Below, one piece after another: positions 45,517 through 56,345 of a stretch of DNA of 64,000 nt. Position numbers and translations under genes: made by a program. The notes under the pieces are model-generated. The model worked only from the letters and a program-made list of their open reading frames with translations. It ran no database searches and was not told the origin of the DNA. This DNA is from Amesomyces nigricolor (lineage: Eukaryota; Ascomycota; Sordariomycetes; Sordariales; Chaetomiaceae): contig SRKS01000002.1 in NCBI GenBank assembly GCA_004802645.1, positions 992,001 through 1,056,000 on the forward strand, read 5' to 3'. Numbering within the stretch: the first letter of the stretch is position 1; each line of letters starts with the position of its first letter.

Positions 45517-48500
45517 GGTCGAAGAGTTATCGTGGGTGAATGTTTGAAGAGACGATTTTGGATGGTATCAGGCTCGCTGCTTTCTCCAGCCTTTCCTGGT
45601 CAGGATGAAATGGGGTTGGCCATCTTTATGGCTTCCCTTCCAACACCCTTCGGCCCAAGTCGTTCGGTCAACGTGCGGTTTCTGCTTTAGGAGGCTTTGG
45701 ATCGGGCCACATCAAGCAGAACCAAACCGCTCGATCTAGCCTACCTTAATCACATTCTCTCATTGCCGCAAGCCCGCCGGCGGCAAGTGGTGGCCATCAC
45801 GATGGGTCGAGCACCCCTCACTGACCAGTCCCCAAAGCGGCGCGTCCGCCTCACTTTTTCGCCTCGTCTTCCCCGTCCCACCCCCTTGAGATTTTGAGAC
45901 AACCACACGCCCGCAACCAGGCACCAAAAAATGCGCGAACCGTCTTCCCCTGTCTACTCTGTATCTTATCCCTGCGGGTCTTTCTCCCCAAGACAAGGTC
46001 TTGTTGGTTGCAGGTCGACCCACGGGATGAGACTCATTGGCTACCACCTCCCATTTCCGTCATTTCCCAGAGATCCAGTGATATGCAGCCCTACCGCTTG
46101 AGGGGTGGGCTTGGCGAACTAGAGAGCTGGGCTTGGTTAAATCTTGCTTCTTGCGAAGGAAATGTGTGCCGCCCAAGTGGAAGTGGCAACACCCTTTGCC
46201 ATGGTCGTTTATGCACGAAACGGGATCTATTGCCGCAATCGTGGGGATTTGCCACTTCCTTCGTCTGACACAGGCATATGAGAGCTGAATCGAGATTGTC
46301 CGCCCTCTCCCATGACCACGGTTGAGGGTTGTGTCGTTCAAGGCTGGCTGTCGATCTCCCGTTCCCGTGGAGAAGGAAGGCCCCGGTGTCGCAGCCTCGT
46401 TGCTGGGCGCTGCGCTCACGCGTTTTGATTCAGATATCCTCGTTTTGTCTTGTCGATCTTTTGTGTTCTGTCACACAATGGCTTTTGGGATGGGAGCGTG
46501 TGGACCGTGTCACGGTACAAGGCATTGTGTCTATTACAAGCATCAACAACATCAGGCGTATGGAGATGGGGTTTGCGCTTAGAATATCTTGCATTTCTTG
46601 ACCCATGGTCAACGCATCGGTTGGGTCAGCTCGGCGTTCGCCCCTTTGGTTTGTGTTTCATGTTGAGCCTCAAAGAGAGTTCTGTGAGGAGTATCAGCTA
46701 GGCATGCTGAACGCTTGCAACACCTCTGATGACGCTTTAAGTTTCATCTTACAATACCTCGATTGGGCCTTTTTAATGGACCCTCAGACCAACGAACTGG
46801 GAGAGATTCCTCAGTGTCACATACCTTCACCATATGCCAGCTAGAAACCGAACAAGTGCGCCGTGGAGAATAATACAACCTGGTTCTCCTACTGCGTGGT
46901 TGCCACGTTCCCCCTAGTTGTACCTTCGTCTACTTCTCTATTAATTGCCTTTAGTAGAACCCGTACCAAACTACAAAGCCACGTCGGGTCCTAGTATCTT
47001 CATTAGCCTCTTGTCCCCTGTTTCATGATACTTGTCAAATCGATTCCGATACGGGGTGATCAATAGCGAGGAAAATTTGTCTGGGCAGTTCCAGTGATCA
47101 ACCACAAATCTCTGATCAGCAGAGCAGCATCCTCGGGCAAGGCTGTCATACTTCGCTAGCGGGCACCAAGTCATTAAGCCGTCTGAGCGCCCTCGTGCCT
47201 CCTGATTTTGAGGCGGTTGGACACCTTTCTCGGCAACAAGGCTGCCGTCATGGGTTTTGGCAACCACATACCTACCTGGTATACCGACTTGCTCACCAAA
47301 TCTTCCAGGGAAGGAGCCCGCAGCCCGGGTGAGGCGGGGGATCGGCACAGGGGGGAATAGGGCGTGTTGGTTGATGTCCTGGCGCGCCTCATGACACTTA
47401 CAGAAGATGAATGTTCCCGAGGCGGGGTATCATCACGGAGGATCGGTTGGCGATGCACGTTTACCTCGAGGCACACGACGAAAGCTCACTATCTGGGAAA
47501 AGCGTTCTCCGCGGACTCGATGGTCCTTCCAGCACCTCACGCCCAGCACTAACCACCTCCTTTCACACATTCCATCCCATCCACCCCGAGCCACCACAAC
47601 TCGCGCTCTTCCCGCAACCCCCTCGACCCGGGGTATATGTATTTGAATGATCGACTCACTTTCAACGGCCCCGGAAAAGCCCTTGTGGCGTAACAGGGTC
47701 AGGCGCGGGTTGGATAAACCCCCGCGCCCTCGCCCACCTCCCCTGAGGTCTCGCATTCGATCCCCGTCCGAAGCAAAAGCCCTTCCCCTCTGGGCTTTTC
47801 GTAGCCGGCCACCTCCCCGCGACCGCAAGGAGGGTTGGCCGGTGAGCTTTTGGCTTTTTTGCGTACTTCTTTTTCCCCATCACTCAATGGGATAATTGGA
47901 ACTATTGAGAAGGACGAACATACAAGTTGTCCGGTGCTTTTGCCCTTGTGGGTGACGAAAGGATGATGAGGAGGAGCAGCTCGAGAAGTGAGTTCGGGGC
48001 AGGATACAAGCGAAGGAGTGCCGCTGTTATGAAATAGCATTGAGTGGTATAGATGGTCGGTCATCTGTATAGACAAAAAAAAACCATTGGTACTGTGACC
48101 TACCTTGCCTTCGCTTGAGGTCTGATAAACGGCCCGTGGGTTCTTCAACACTGTATGTCTTGAGCACAAGAGCAAGTCCTGGGGCCTGGGCGGGTGGTTA
48201 CCATCGGCCCCCAGACCTTATTTGAAGCCGCTTCCGTCATTTCAGGACTGGTGAGAGTGAGCAGACTGAAAACAGGTTCCTTGGATGTTGCTTTCCCATC
48301 AAGAAACTCTCGCATGTCGTTGTCGCGGTCGAGGTGGATGCTTGGCGGATGAGTGGCTGTCACATGCTGCTGAGAGATGCCAAGACTTCTAGTGTATGCA
48401 TGAAACGAAGCTCCCAGCTCAAGCTTTTGTCAGGGTATAGCTGCATGCCTGTGCCTTGCGTCAATGATTGCCAACAAGATGATGGCACATGCGGCAGGCT

Positions 48501-49235
48501 GCTGCAGCCCTGCAACAACCTCCAACCATTCTCATCGCGACGACAAACTTGAAGCGACTAGATTTTACCTCGTCTCCCTGACTATGCCAGTATCTTTCGC
48601 AACAAAAGGACGGAGCAATCTCCTCAGATGATGCCGGGGTCAACAAGCCAAGCTGCAGCCGCCACGAGACACGTGAAGATAACAACGGGTGGGCACCAAC
48701 TTTGAAATTTGGAGGCACGTTCTGGACACGGTGGACAACGGGCAACGAAAAGGGTACGCGAATCTCCTTTTGTTATTGCAACGACCAAGACGACAACCCA
48801 TCCCAGTCGTGGTTTTCAAACTGTGCAGAAGAGCTTCTGCTGCTGCGAACCAACACCCTCGATCTCCCGCAAAGCATCAGGAAACAAATCGTGGAAACTC
48901 CAGATTTCGGATCATTGACCAATCGACTCTCCCGACAGCTGCCGAACCACAATCTCGTCGCGCCATCGCCTTCACCGCCTTCCACCGACTGAACCTTCGA
49001 TCGGTTCTCCATAGCTCCAGCCGCCACCGCGGTACACTCTTACCTACCCGGCGACCGCTGTCCGCCTGACAGTTCTGGACCCCGCCCCTTCAATAGCGGG
49101 TGCACAGTGCTGGATCCTGCTTGTCGCTCGATCACCCCGCGATCAGCCACCACCAACAGTCACGACTGAACGTCGCGTGCCCCATACACCTCACAGACCC
49201 CGACTGTCGGGCGTCACGAAACCGCCGCCGCAACA
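45517..49235. other. Gene-sparse interval, 3.7 kb
   Basis: No frame shows family features or consistent splicing. It contains the candidate Pol III-type element near 47.7 kb. The last part, from about 48.7 kb, is pyrimidine-rich and is probably the Ice2 promoter and 5' UTR. Confidence 0.4.
47685..47860 (+). ncRNA. Candidate Pol III-type element with A-box, B-like box, three hairpins and T-run
   Basis: TGGCGTAACAGG at 47686-47697 matches the Pol III A-box consensus TRGCNNARYNGG at every fixed position. ATTCGATCC at 47755-47763 differs from the B-box consensus GWTCRANNC by one base. Three strong hairpins follow one another: 8 bp at 47702-47728, 8 bp at 47775-47799, and 12 bp with a two-base bulge at 47805-47842. 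A T6 run, a possible Pol III terminator, lies at 47855-47860. The 10-mer AAAAGCCCTT occurs at 47675-47684 and again at 47775-47784, flanking the 90 bp that hold both boxes like a target-site duplication. It does not fold as a normal tRNA because no acceptor stem is found. A short tRNA-derived retroposon or an unassigned small RNA is possible. Chance is not excluded. Confidence 0.3.
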
Positions 49236-50604
49236 ATGTGGTGGCTTATCAGCGCTTGCTCAAGCGCCATCTTCCTCCTCAGCATCGTCCTCTCAATACC
49301 CATCGCCTTCGACGTAGGGGGTCGCGACACCGGCCTGGCCTACTCGCTCGCCCTCTTCCTCTTCTACTTTTTCTACAGCATCAGCAAGTTCTTGACACCC
49401 GAGAAGTCGAGGATACGATGGCTCTTTACCAGCCTTGTCGGCCTGTCGCAGTGGCTCGTTATCCCGACGCTACTGATCTGGTCGCTGAGCCGCTTCTCGG
49501 TCGACGCGGGGAGCACGGGATGGGTGTCGCGGACTTTCTCTCATATTACGGCGACGCACCATAAGACGTGGAAGGACTGGTTCTTTGGTCAGGAGGGCTT
49601 TGTGGAGACGGTCGCGCTGGGCGCATGGGATAATGTGCTGAGCTACTCGAGCCCCGTCTTCCAGCTGCTCGAGGGTTTCTGCAGCTTGCTGGTTATCCAG
49701 GCCGCCGGCCAGATTACGAGGTGGCTCGTCAACCGCGGGAGGAGTGACACCTGGGTGGTGAGTGCAGTTTTTCTGGGGAAATCCTTCCATCGATGGCTGA
49801 CAGCGAATTTAGATCATTCTCCTCGTGTTCTCAAGCTCCGTCATCTCCAGCGCCGTCTACTTCCTGTGGCGCGTCGTCTCCTTTCCGCAGATCAGCAACA
49901 TGGACGCCACTCTGATCGGCGTCGCCATGACCTCGATCGCCTTCCTGTGCGCCTTCGGCATCGGCAGCGGCCGCGGAAACCCCGTCGAGTCCTCCCTGCT
50001 CTTTGCCTACGCCGTCCTCTCCGTCTACCAAATCTTCACGGACTACCAGCCCTCTCCCGAAGCCGCCGCCGCCGCCGAAGCCGCCGCCGCCGCCCAACCC
50101 GACTTCCCACCCCTCCCCCCGATCATCATGGCCTCCTACTCGACCTTGATGCACATGCTCGGCAACCTCCCCTCCGCCGTCAGCTCCTCCTTCCAATTTC
50201 TCTACGCCGCCTTCCAAACCATCACCCCCAGCGTCATCATCTCCCTCACCTACCGCATCTTCGTCTTCTACTGCGCCACGCGCATCATCCCCGCCGTGAG
50301 GGAACTCGGCGCGACGGCGATTATGGACGAGCCCACGCTCGAGGACAGCGACAGCGCGAACCGATTGATTGGGTTTCTGAGCTGGTTCTCGCCGTCGATG
50401 CTGATTGCGGTGTATACGAGTTTGCTGTTGCAGCACTTCAGCGTCTCTAGCAGTGGCGATGATGTTGGCTGGACGCTGAGGGCGGGCGATGCGGGGGGTG
50501 GGGTGTGGCGGTGGGTTAATCTGGCGTTTACGACGGGGTTGTATGCTGTGGAGTTGTATCTTGGGGGGGATGGGGATGGGGGGGCGCATTGGAAGACGGA
50601 TTAA
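49236..50604 (+). CDS. ice2: Ice2-family ER integral membrane protein
   Basis: Predicted 437 residues from exons 49236-49757 and 49813-50604 (55-nt intron). Multiple hydrophobic helices are seen, beginning MWWLISACSSAIFLLSIVLS and continuing IAFDVGGRDTGLAYSLALFL, the characteristic start of fungal Ice2. Yeast Ice2 is a cortical ER protein needed for ER inheritance and membrane growth. It also acts in lipid-droplet-to-ER lipid flow and inhibits the Nem1-Spo7 phosphatase. A cytosolic-looking loop in the middle carries a poly-Ala insertion (EAAAAAEAAAAAQ) and prolines, a lineage-specific feature. The intron sits between membrane segments, and the frame is restored exactly. Confidence 0.9.
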
Positions 50605-51331
50605 GGAGCGATGGGTTGGCCCCTTAACCGAATACCGAATACCATACATAGCCTAGTCTCGACTTGGTGACGACGCTAAAGCAGACGTCGCGAACGACCT
50701 TATGGCTTGACATATGCGCCACTTCAGGGGATGGACTCAGTGGCGCAAACACATTGAAGGATGAGAGGGATCTGAAAGGAAGTGGTGGAAGAGCAGATCC
50801 GAAGGGAATGACGATGATACCCAGGAGCGAGGAGGACCAGGCACGTCCGAATAAGCCGCTCATGATGGAGGGGGTTGAAGAAAGGGCCACTAGGGCCAGC
50901 CGGAGGAAGATTACAACACAAAGAACCAGCAACGTGGGGGATGGAAGAAGCTGGGGAATCCATCTAAACCCCGTCATCAACCCCGACATATCAGATCTAT
51001 TTACGTTTATCCCATTTTTTTTGTCTTCAAAGCACGTCCATCAGCATTCAAGAGAGATTTTACGGCAGGAACACACAGGGAAGGGAGCAAAACAAAAGGA
51101 CGGGCGGTGGTATGGAGGGCAGGAGGGCGGCAGGCAGGCAGGCACACACTGTTCTTCTTCTTCTTTAGTTGGCAATGGCAAATGCACTGAGCGAATGGCG
51201 TTATTTAGGCTATGGGATATGGGTTTCCTCTTCCTCCGTTGATGCGTGTGTGTGTGTGTATGTGTTGCAATTTTTGTATGTTTCTGAGTGGTTCTTCGGT
51301 GATATTGGTGAAGTGCTTCGGCTTGGTGTTG
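50605..51331. other. Intergenic, downstream of ice2
   Basis: About 0.7 kb with no supported gene. A TGTGTGTG microsatellite lies at about 51246-51260. Confidence 0.45.
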
Positions 51332-51724
51332 ATGGTTACCCCTCCCAACCACCCTCCCAACCACCCTCTCAACCCAGGTCCCAACCCCTCCATCACCGCC
51401 ACCCCCCCAGCCCCAGCCCTACCAACATACTCCCACACCGTTGCGGACTCCGGGCCCGAGTTCTACGTCTGGCAACAGCACATCATAAACTACTGGGAGA
51501 CGCACCCGGGGGAGTTTGAGACAGAGCGAGAGGGAGACAAGACTGAGACAGAACGATGCAAGATTATGTTTGCGGCCGGCTTGCTGAGGGGGCCGGTGGC
51601 GGCGGTGCTGGGGTCGCATGTGCTGTTTGCTGAGTTCCTGAAGCATCCCAGGGAGCCGGAGGTTTGGGGGTGGGGGGATGCGGGGGAGTTTATGGTGGAG
51701 TTTTTGGGGGGTGTTTTTGGATGA
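51332..51724 (+). CDS. Gag-like reading frame (retrotransposon capsid-type), possibly a remnant
   Basis: A 130-codon frame opening at the ATG at 51332; an upstream in-frame ATG exists at 51212. The N-terminal 35 residues are Pro/Asn/His repeats from a CCCTCCCAACCA tandem unit. The rest, FYVWQQHIINYWETHPGEFE then ERCKIMFAAGLLRGPVAAVL and a final WGDAGEFMVEFLGGVFG, follows the retrotransposon Gag pattern: an aromatic helix, then a charged residue leading to 'K..FA..LLRG.A', then a Trp-rich helix. No protease, reverse transcriptase or zinc knuckle is seen nearby. It could be a decayed element or a stand-alone Gag-derived gene. The frame may also be part of a spliced gene whose other exons are not identified. 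Confidence 0.35.
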   Translation: MVTPPNHPPNHPLNPGPNPSITATPPAPALPTYSHTVADSGPEFYVWQQHIINYWETHPGEFETEREGDKTETERCKIMFAAGLLRGPVAAVLGSHVLFAEFLKHPREPEVWGWGDAGEFMVEFLGGVFG

Positions 51725-53095
51725 GTTTGTCGTGTGAAATGGTGGAGGGTTGGGAGTGATGGGTGAACTTGGGGAGGGGTGGTGGTGGGGGGACGGGTTG
51801 GGTTCGCCCTCAGCCAAGGTTGGTGCTCAGGCGCTCGTTTCGAGGAGGGTGATGGAGTTGGGTGTTTGGGTACCAGGTGACTGACTGAAGATGGTAAGAG
51901 GGGCGGGCTAGGACTGATGCTGGAAATGGGGTTGTGTGTGGTAATTATCATGGAGGTGCAATGCAGGGGTGACGTGACGTTGGGGAAGAAGGGCTGGGTA
52001 CCTGAACTGGGTGGGAGAGTGATGTGGGTGGTGGGATGTGATATTGCTATTGGACATGATGGTTGAGAGCCGTTGGTAGGGTTGGATGGTTAGTCCCTGT
52101 CCAAGTCTGAGGCAGTAGCTAATAGAGGAGGGAATGTGCGTTGAGACTGGGGCTCGTGCGGCATGAATCATGGAGGGAGAAGTTTGGGGCTAGGAGTTGA
52201 GATCATACCAGCGGGTTTCTTTCTGTCATTGTTGGGGTGTATCAGTTGGTAGCGTTGAATTTTTACCAGACGAACGCTCTCGGGACTTTCTCATGGGTGT
52301 CTGCATGTCCTCGTTGCCTGTAAGTGTTTGTTCTTTTGCTTGTCTCTTGGCCTGGATTTGGTCTGGTCATGATCTGGTCATGGTCTCGTCCCGGTCTGTG
52401 ACCCAAACAAATCTGGTTTGTGCCCCTTTCTCTAGCATGCAAGCCAAACCAGTCCTAAACCCGGAAGGAACCTCGATAGAACCGTGAATCTCCCCGACAA
52501 ACCTCGTCACTCAACTTCTACCAAACCTGAAGGAAAACTTGCAGGGAAACCTGGAGGAAAACCTGAACGACCCCAACAGCCTCCCAAACTATCTGGTATT
52601 AAGCACTCCCAGGCCAAAGAAACAACATGGCAAATGCATATGGCTACACCTGCATGTAATACAGACCAGATATTTTTCTTGTAAAAAGTGATGGGAATTG
52701 GATACATCCCTTTCTATAGGAGTGGTTGCTGGTCTTTCATGGCTGCTGGCGAGAGCCTGTTACCTTACTAAGGTATGGGCCTTGCTTCCTGGGTCGCTCT
52801 TCCCCGGTCTTTTCTACCAGCCTTTTCATTTTTCTTTCCCGTCAAGTGTCAGGTCAGTACTGGTGGCAGTCTGCCTAGGGCCTTGCAGAACTTTTCGTTC
52901 TATTCTGCCAACGCCTGTGACTGACCACAACTTCTTCTCCTCCAGCGTCGCTGGGCTTTCTTTTCTTCGCGACAGAATTGCGGATCAATTTTAAACACCC
53001 TGTAGGCGCAAACCAAGGCAAGCAAAGCTCCCGAATATACAGTACCTTTACTTAATTTTCTAAAATCGGAACAAATAGTTGAACAGTCGACCACA
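51725..53095. other. Interval between the two Gag-like frames
   Basis: About 1.4 kb. A 66-codon frame at 52484-52684 has Lys/Gly/Pro repeats (GKLAGKPGGKPERPQQP) but no recognisable domain. The sequence just upstream of 53096 is AT-rich (TACTTAATTTTCTAAAAT), consistent with a promoter or with decayed repeat DNA. Confidence 0.4.
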
Positions 53096-53884
53096 ATGTC
53101 GCCGGACAATCAGCAGCCCGATCGCGACATATTCGCTGAACTCCGCGATTTGACCAGCTCGGAATATCCCAGATTTTCTCAATACTTCACCACCCGCGGT
53201 GGATTCCTGGGCAGCGACACTACCCGCGAAATCCCCAAGGCCGCGAAGGAGGGTGGCAATGTCAATGATGCTGCCCACTCTTGGTTGCGCCTCCAGGAAT
53301 CCATGGTTACCGACCTCGAGAAACGCTGCACCGATCTAGCAGAGAAATACAACAAGCTGATCGAGACCTACGGCATGTTGGCAACTAAAGGATCCACCAA
53401 GGTCGCTGAGATGGCGGTTCTCGAGAAGAAATTCGTCGCGGCGCTGTCAGAGAACGCTGCTCAGAAGAAGTTCTTCGCCGACGCTGCTCGCAGCAACGTC
53501 AATGGTAATTCAAGCGGTTATTTCATGAACATGCCGCACCCGGAACTCCCCGACCCTGGAAACTCCAAACTTAAGCTGTCCGAGCAATTTCTTACCTGGG
53601 CGTGCAAGGTCATGTCACGGTGGAAATTGTGCCCGGCGGGATTTGCCACGGAGCAAAGCAAGATATTGTATGTGGCCTCGCTCCTAAAAGGCGAGGCAGC
53701 CATCGCCGTTCGGGACGGAGTGGAGGATGTCATGAGAAACTGGGACAAGCCCTGGCGTGGCGCTGGGGGTCGGGCAAGCAGTTCATGGACTACTTGGCAA
53801 AGGAGTATCATTGTGTCGCAACGAGCGAGTGGGACAAGTGGGACGACTGGAAGAAGGTTTTCTGAGATGGGCAATGGAGACTGA
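53096..53884 (+). CDS. Gag-like protein with N-terminal coiled coil and a probable late frame disruption
   Basis: A 262-codon frame from the ATG at 53096. Residues about 60-130 are helical and charged (MVTDLEKRCTDLAEKYNKLI), suggesting a coiled coil. Residues about 150-220 match the Ty3-type Gag pattern: a proline-rich lead-in, then SEQFLTWACKVMSRWKLCPA, then TEQSKILYVASLLKGEAAIA. After about position 53755 the Gag-like continuation (KQFMDYLAKEYHCVATSEW) is found in a different frame and ends at 53865, while the open frame continues into unrelated sequence to 53884. This indicates a small insertion or deletion, or less likely programmed frameshifting. No pol genes or LTRs are recognised around it. 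The first part is long enough to be expressed. Confidence 0.5.
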   Translation: MSPDNQQPDRDIFAELRDLTSSEYPRFSQYFTTRGGFLGSDTTREIPKAAKEGGNVNDAAHSWLRLQESMVTDLEKRCTDLAEKYNKLIETYGMLATKGSTKVAEMAVLEKKFVAALSENAAQKKFFADAARSNVNGNSSGYFMNMPHPELPDPGNSKLKLSEQFLTWACKVMSRWKLCPAGFATEQSKILYVASLLKGEAAIAVRDGVEDVMRNWDKPWRGAGGRASSSWTTWQRSIIVSQRASGTSGTTGRRFSEMGNGD

Positions 53885-54736
53885 GAGGGTCAACTGAGTG
53901 TTGCTTTTGGACTTCAATCTTTTTGGAAGAAGACAAACGTTTCTATCATTCGCGGTTGATCTGTGTGAGAAGACCTTGAAGTTTCTGTAGTCGGAGCAAG
54001 GTTGCCTTCCTTGCTGGAATTTAATCAAGCACACCAGTCGGTGATCTCTTCGAGAAACGCGGAAAGTAATGACATGCTTGGTCGATCGTTTTATCCATCT
54101 GTGAAACAAGATCTAATAGAAGATTCTAGGCTTACTCAGATATTGGATCTTTGCATAAGTGCTCGACAGTCCTTTCCTGCTGACGCTCGGAAGGATGAAA
54201 CATGAGTCTGCTGACGGTGGGTATTATGGCGGCTTCTAGCGTCGTGGTGTTACGTCCTCATTGCTTGAAAACTATCATGTCAGCAAAAATATGCATGCGG
54301 GAGTACCAATATTTTAGATTTAGATGGGAGGAATCCCACATGTCCTACCAATTTCACTCTAGAGACTTGAGACGAGAAGTGACATTGAACCCGGCGAGAA
54401 TGTTCAGCTGATATGCTTAGACAAACCCCATGCTCTATCACTACGCTGTGAAACATCAACATACCAGCTTCGGGCAAACTCCCGAGGCCTGATGTTGTGA
54501 TTATGCCGGTAGAAAGGAATTAACATACTTGTTGAGGCAGGTGGGAAAGACGAATGGAACCGAGAACCTAACTTCTGTTTTACGCAAGCGGAGGACGCCA
54601 ACGAAGGCCCTGAATTAATATAAAGGGACAGTCATCTCACGACTTATACCTGGCGAGTCATTTTGCCCGCAGTCCCTTGGCGTACTTTGAACCGCACTTC
54701 AAGACATCACTCGCCGTCTCCATCACCGCAGCCAAG
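53885..54736. promoter_or_regulatory. Interval upstream of the secreted-protein gene, with TATA-like element
   Basis: No supported gene is seen. TATAAAG at 54619-54625 lies 118 bp upstream of the ATG at 54737, a plausible TATA box. The stretch 53900-54600 is visibly more AT-rich than the housekeeping parts of the window. Confidence 0.45.
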
Positions 54737-55270
54737 ATGCTTCTCAAATTCATGACCACGGCATTCCTCCTCGCCACCACCCTAGCACTTCCGGCCCCCC
54801 AATCTGACGCCGCCACCGCCGACGACCTAATCCTCATCTCCACCGAATCCCTCCCCAACGGAGACACCCTCACCATCTATGGCAACAAAAACTCCTCCAC
54901 CTCCCCCAACCCCATCCAAAACCCGCCCACCACCCTCACCCCCCGCTGCGGCACTAACGCCATCACCTGCTACACCAGCCACATCCCCGCGCCCAACACC
55001 TGCAACGACCTCCTCTCCCAGATCCGCGGCAGCACGCGCGTGCTGGGCAGCTCACCGCGGTCGGTGTGTCTGCGGCGCAACGGCCGCGACTGCTGCGTCA
55101 GCTGGGCGGCGGATATTGGGTCGGTCCGCGAGGGGGACTTGTATAACGCGGCGAGGAAAACGGCAGATCGCTGTGTGGCGGAGGGTAGGTCGGGAAAGGC
55201 GGGCGATGTGAGTATCAATGGGAGGTGTATCACGCAGTGTTTGTCGGATAGGGCTACGGGGTGTTCTTAG
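54737..55270 (+). CDS. Secreted cysteine-rich protein, fungal WD-like domain family
   Basis: Intronless, 177 residues. A signal peptide is evident: MLLKFMTTAFLLATTLALPA, with likely cleavage after Ala or Leu-Pro-Ala. The mature part holds ten cysteines. The first is in RCGTNAITC, then NTC, SVCLRRNGRDCC and DRC, then the final GRCITQCLSDRATGC. This spacing and the SPRSVCL and CCVSW segments match the fungal-specific 'WD-like' secreted family of unknown function. An in-frame upstream Met exists at 54677, but starting there would bury the signal peptide, so 54737 is preferred. It is probably an extracellular or cell-wall protein; an effector role is speculation. Confidence 0.82.
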   Translation: MLLKFMTTAFLLATTLALPAPQSDAATADDLILISTESLPNGDTLTIYGNKNSSTSPNPIQNPPTTLTPRCGTNAITCYTSHIPAPNTCNDLLSQIRGSTRVLGSSPRSVCLRRNGRDCCVSWAADIGSVREGDLYNAARKTADRCVAEGRSGKAGDVSINGRCITQCLSDRATGCS

Positions 55271-56345
55271 GAAAAGGGGGGTGGGGGGGGGAAGGTTTGA
55301 TGAGGGTAGTTCTGATGGGGAGGGAGTTGTTGTGGTGGCTTGGTTGGTTTGCTGTTGTGTTGTGGTTGTTATGGGTTTTCGGGTTGTTGTTGAGGAGCAG
55401 GTCGTGGCGGCTTTCGTGGTTGTTTTGCCCGGAGCAAACTGGACACAATCAAATGGCCCTCCGGGCAGTCATTGATCAAGATATACATGTATTTGGTCTG
55501 CCGATGAGCTTTTATTTATCGAATGTTGGTGTTTCTGCGCAATTCATCTTCCGTCAGGGCAGTATTCATCAAGAAAGCGACGAGAGAAAACTCAGGCCAG
55601 GACTACAAATAAAAACGAACGTGATAACTGGCGAAGCTGAGACAAAGGCTTTCATTACTTGAGGCTGAATTGAATCTCTGGATGACTCGAAGCAACAAAG
55701 TCTTGGGTTGGTCTCTCCATGAGCACTGTGACTCGTGAGTTCTGAAGGATTTTTGGGTAACTCGAAGACGAGAATAGATAACTCCAATAACTTCAAAACA
55801 CCTCTTGCTGAAAGAACCATCTGTTGGCAAACGACTATCCTTTTGACGTTGTCCGTTGGTTTGGTCAGGGGCCAAGGAAGGGATCATTGAAGATTTTGGG
55901 AAAAATTTTACCCCCTGCTTTGGTCCTGAAGACATGTGACTGCTGCGCATTGATCAGGTTAGCCCGGCTTATCAATACCCACCAAAAGAGTAAAACTTCC
56001 GGTTGTTTCTTGTCTGGGCTGTACACTTCCCTGTCATCACGAGCTTCGTCCTCAAGCCGCTTGTGCTTGTTTTCTTCTTCAATATTTTACTTTCCTATTT
56101 CGCTGACCATTTACCGTCCTGCAAGGTCGGATTTCGAGATCCAGTTTGGCGTTTTATAATTTGCAGCAAACATTTTCTGCCGCAGAAACCCCGCGAAAAC
56201 CCGACTTCCAGTCTGATCTGCTAGCCACCAAACGCGTCCTGGCTTGTCATTCTCATCGCGTCAACTCAACCACAACTTAACCAAAACTCAACCAAAACTC
56301 AACGTCACCAAAACCAAACAAATATCTCCACAAAACCCAGCAAAA
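55271..56345. other. Intergenic, secreted-protein 3' flank and AT-hook upstream region
   Basis: About 1.1 kb without a recognised gene. Just before 56346 the plus strand shows repeated AAAACTCAACC-like units (about 56270-56310), probably 5' UTR. Confidence 0.45.

Noticed and set aside
47685..47774. Ordinary tRNA gene at the A/B-box region
   Set aside because: No seven-base acceptor stem and no T-arm stem can be drawn around the TTCGATC core. It was kept only as a low-confidence Pol III-type candidate.
48689..49069. A 126-codon plus-strand frame just upstream of ice2
   Set aside because: No family resemblance is seen, and neighbouring frames are equally open. The region is more likely ice2 5' UTR and promoter.
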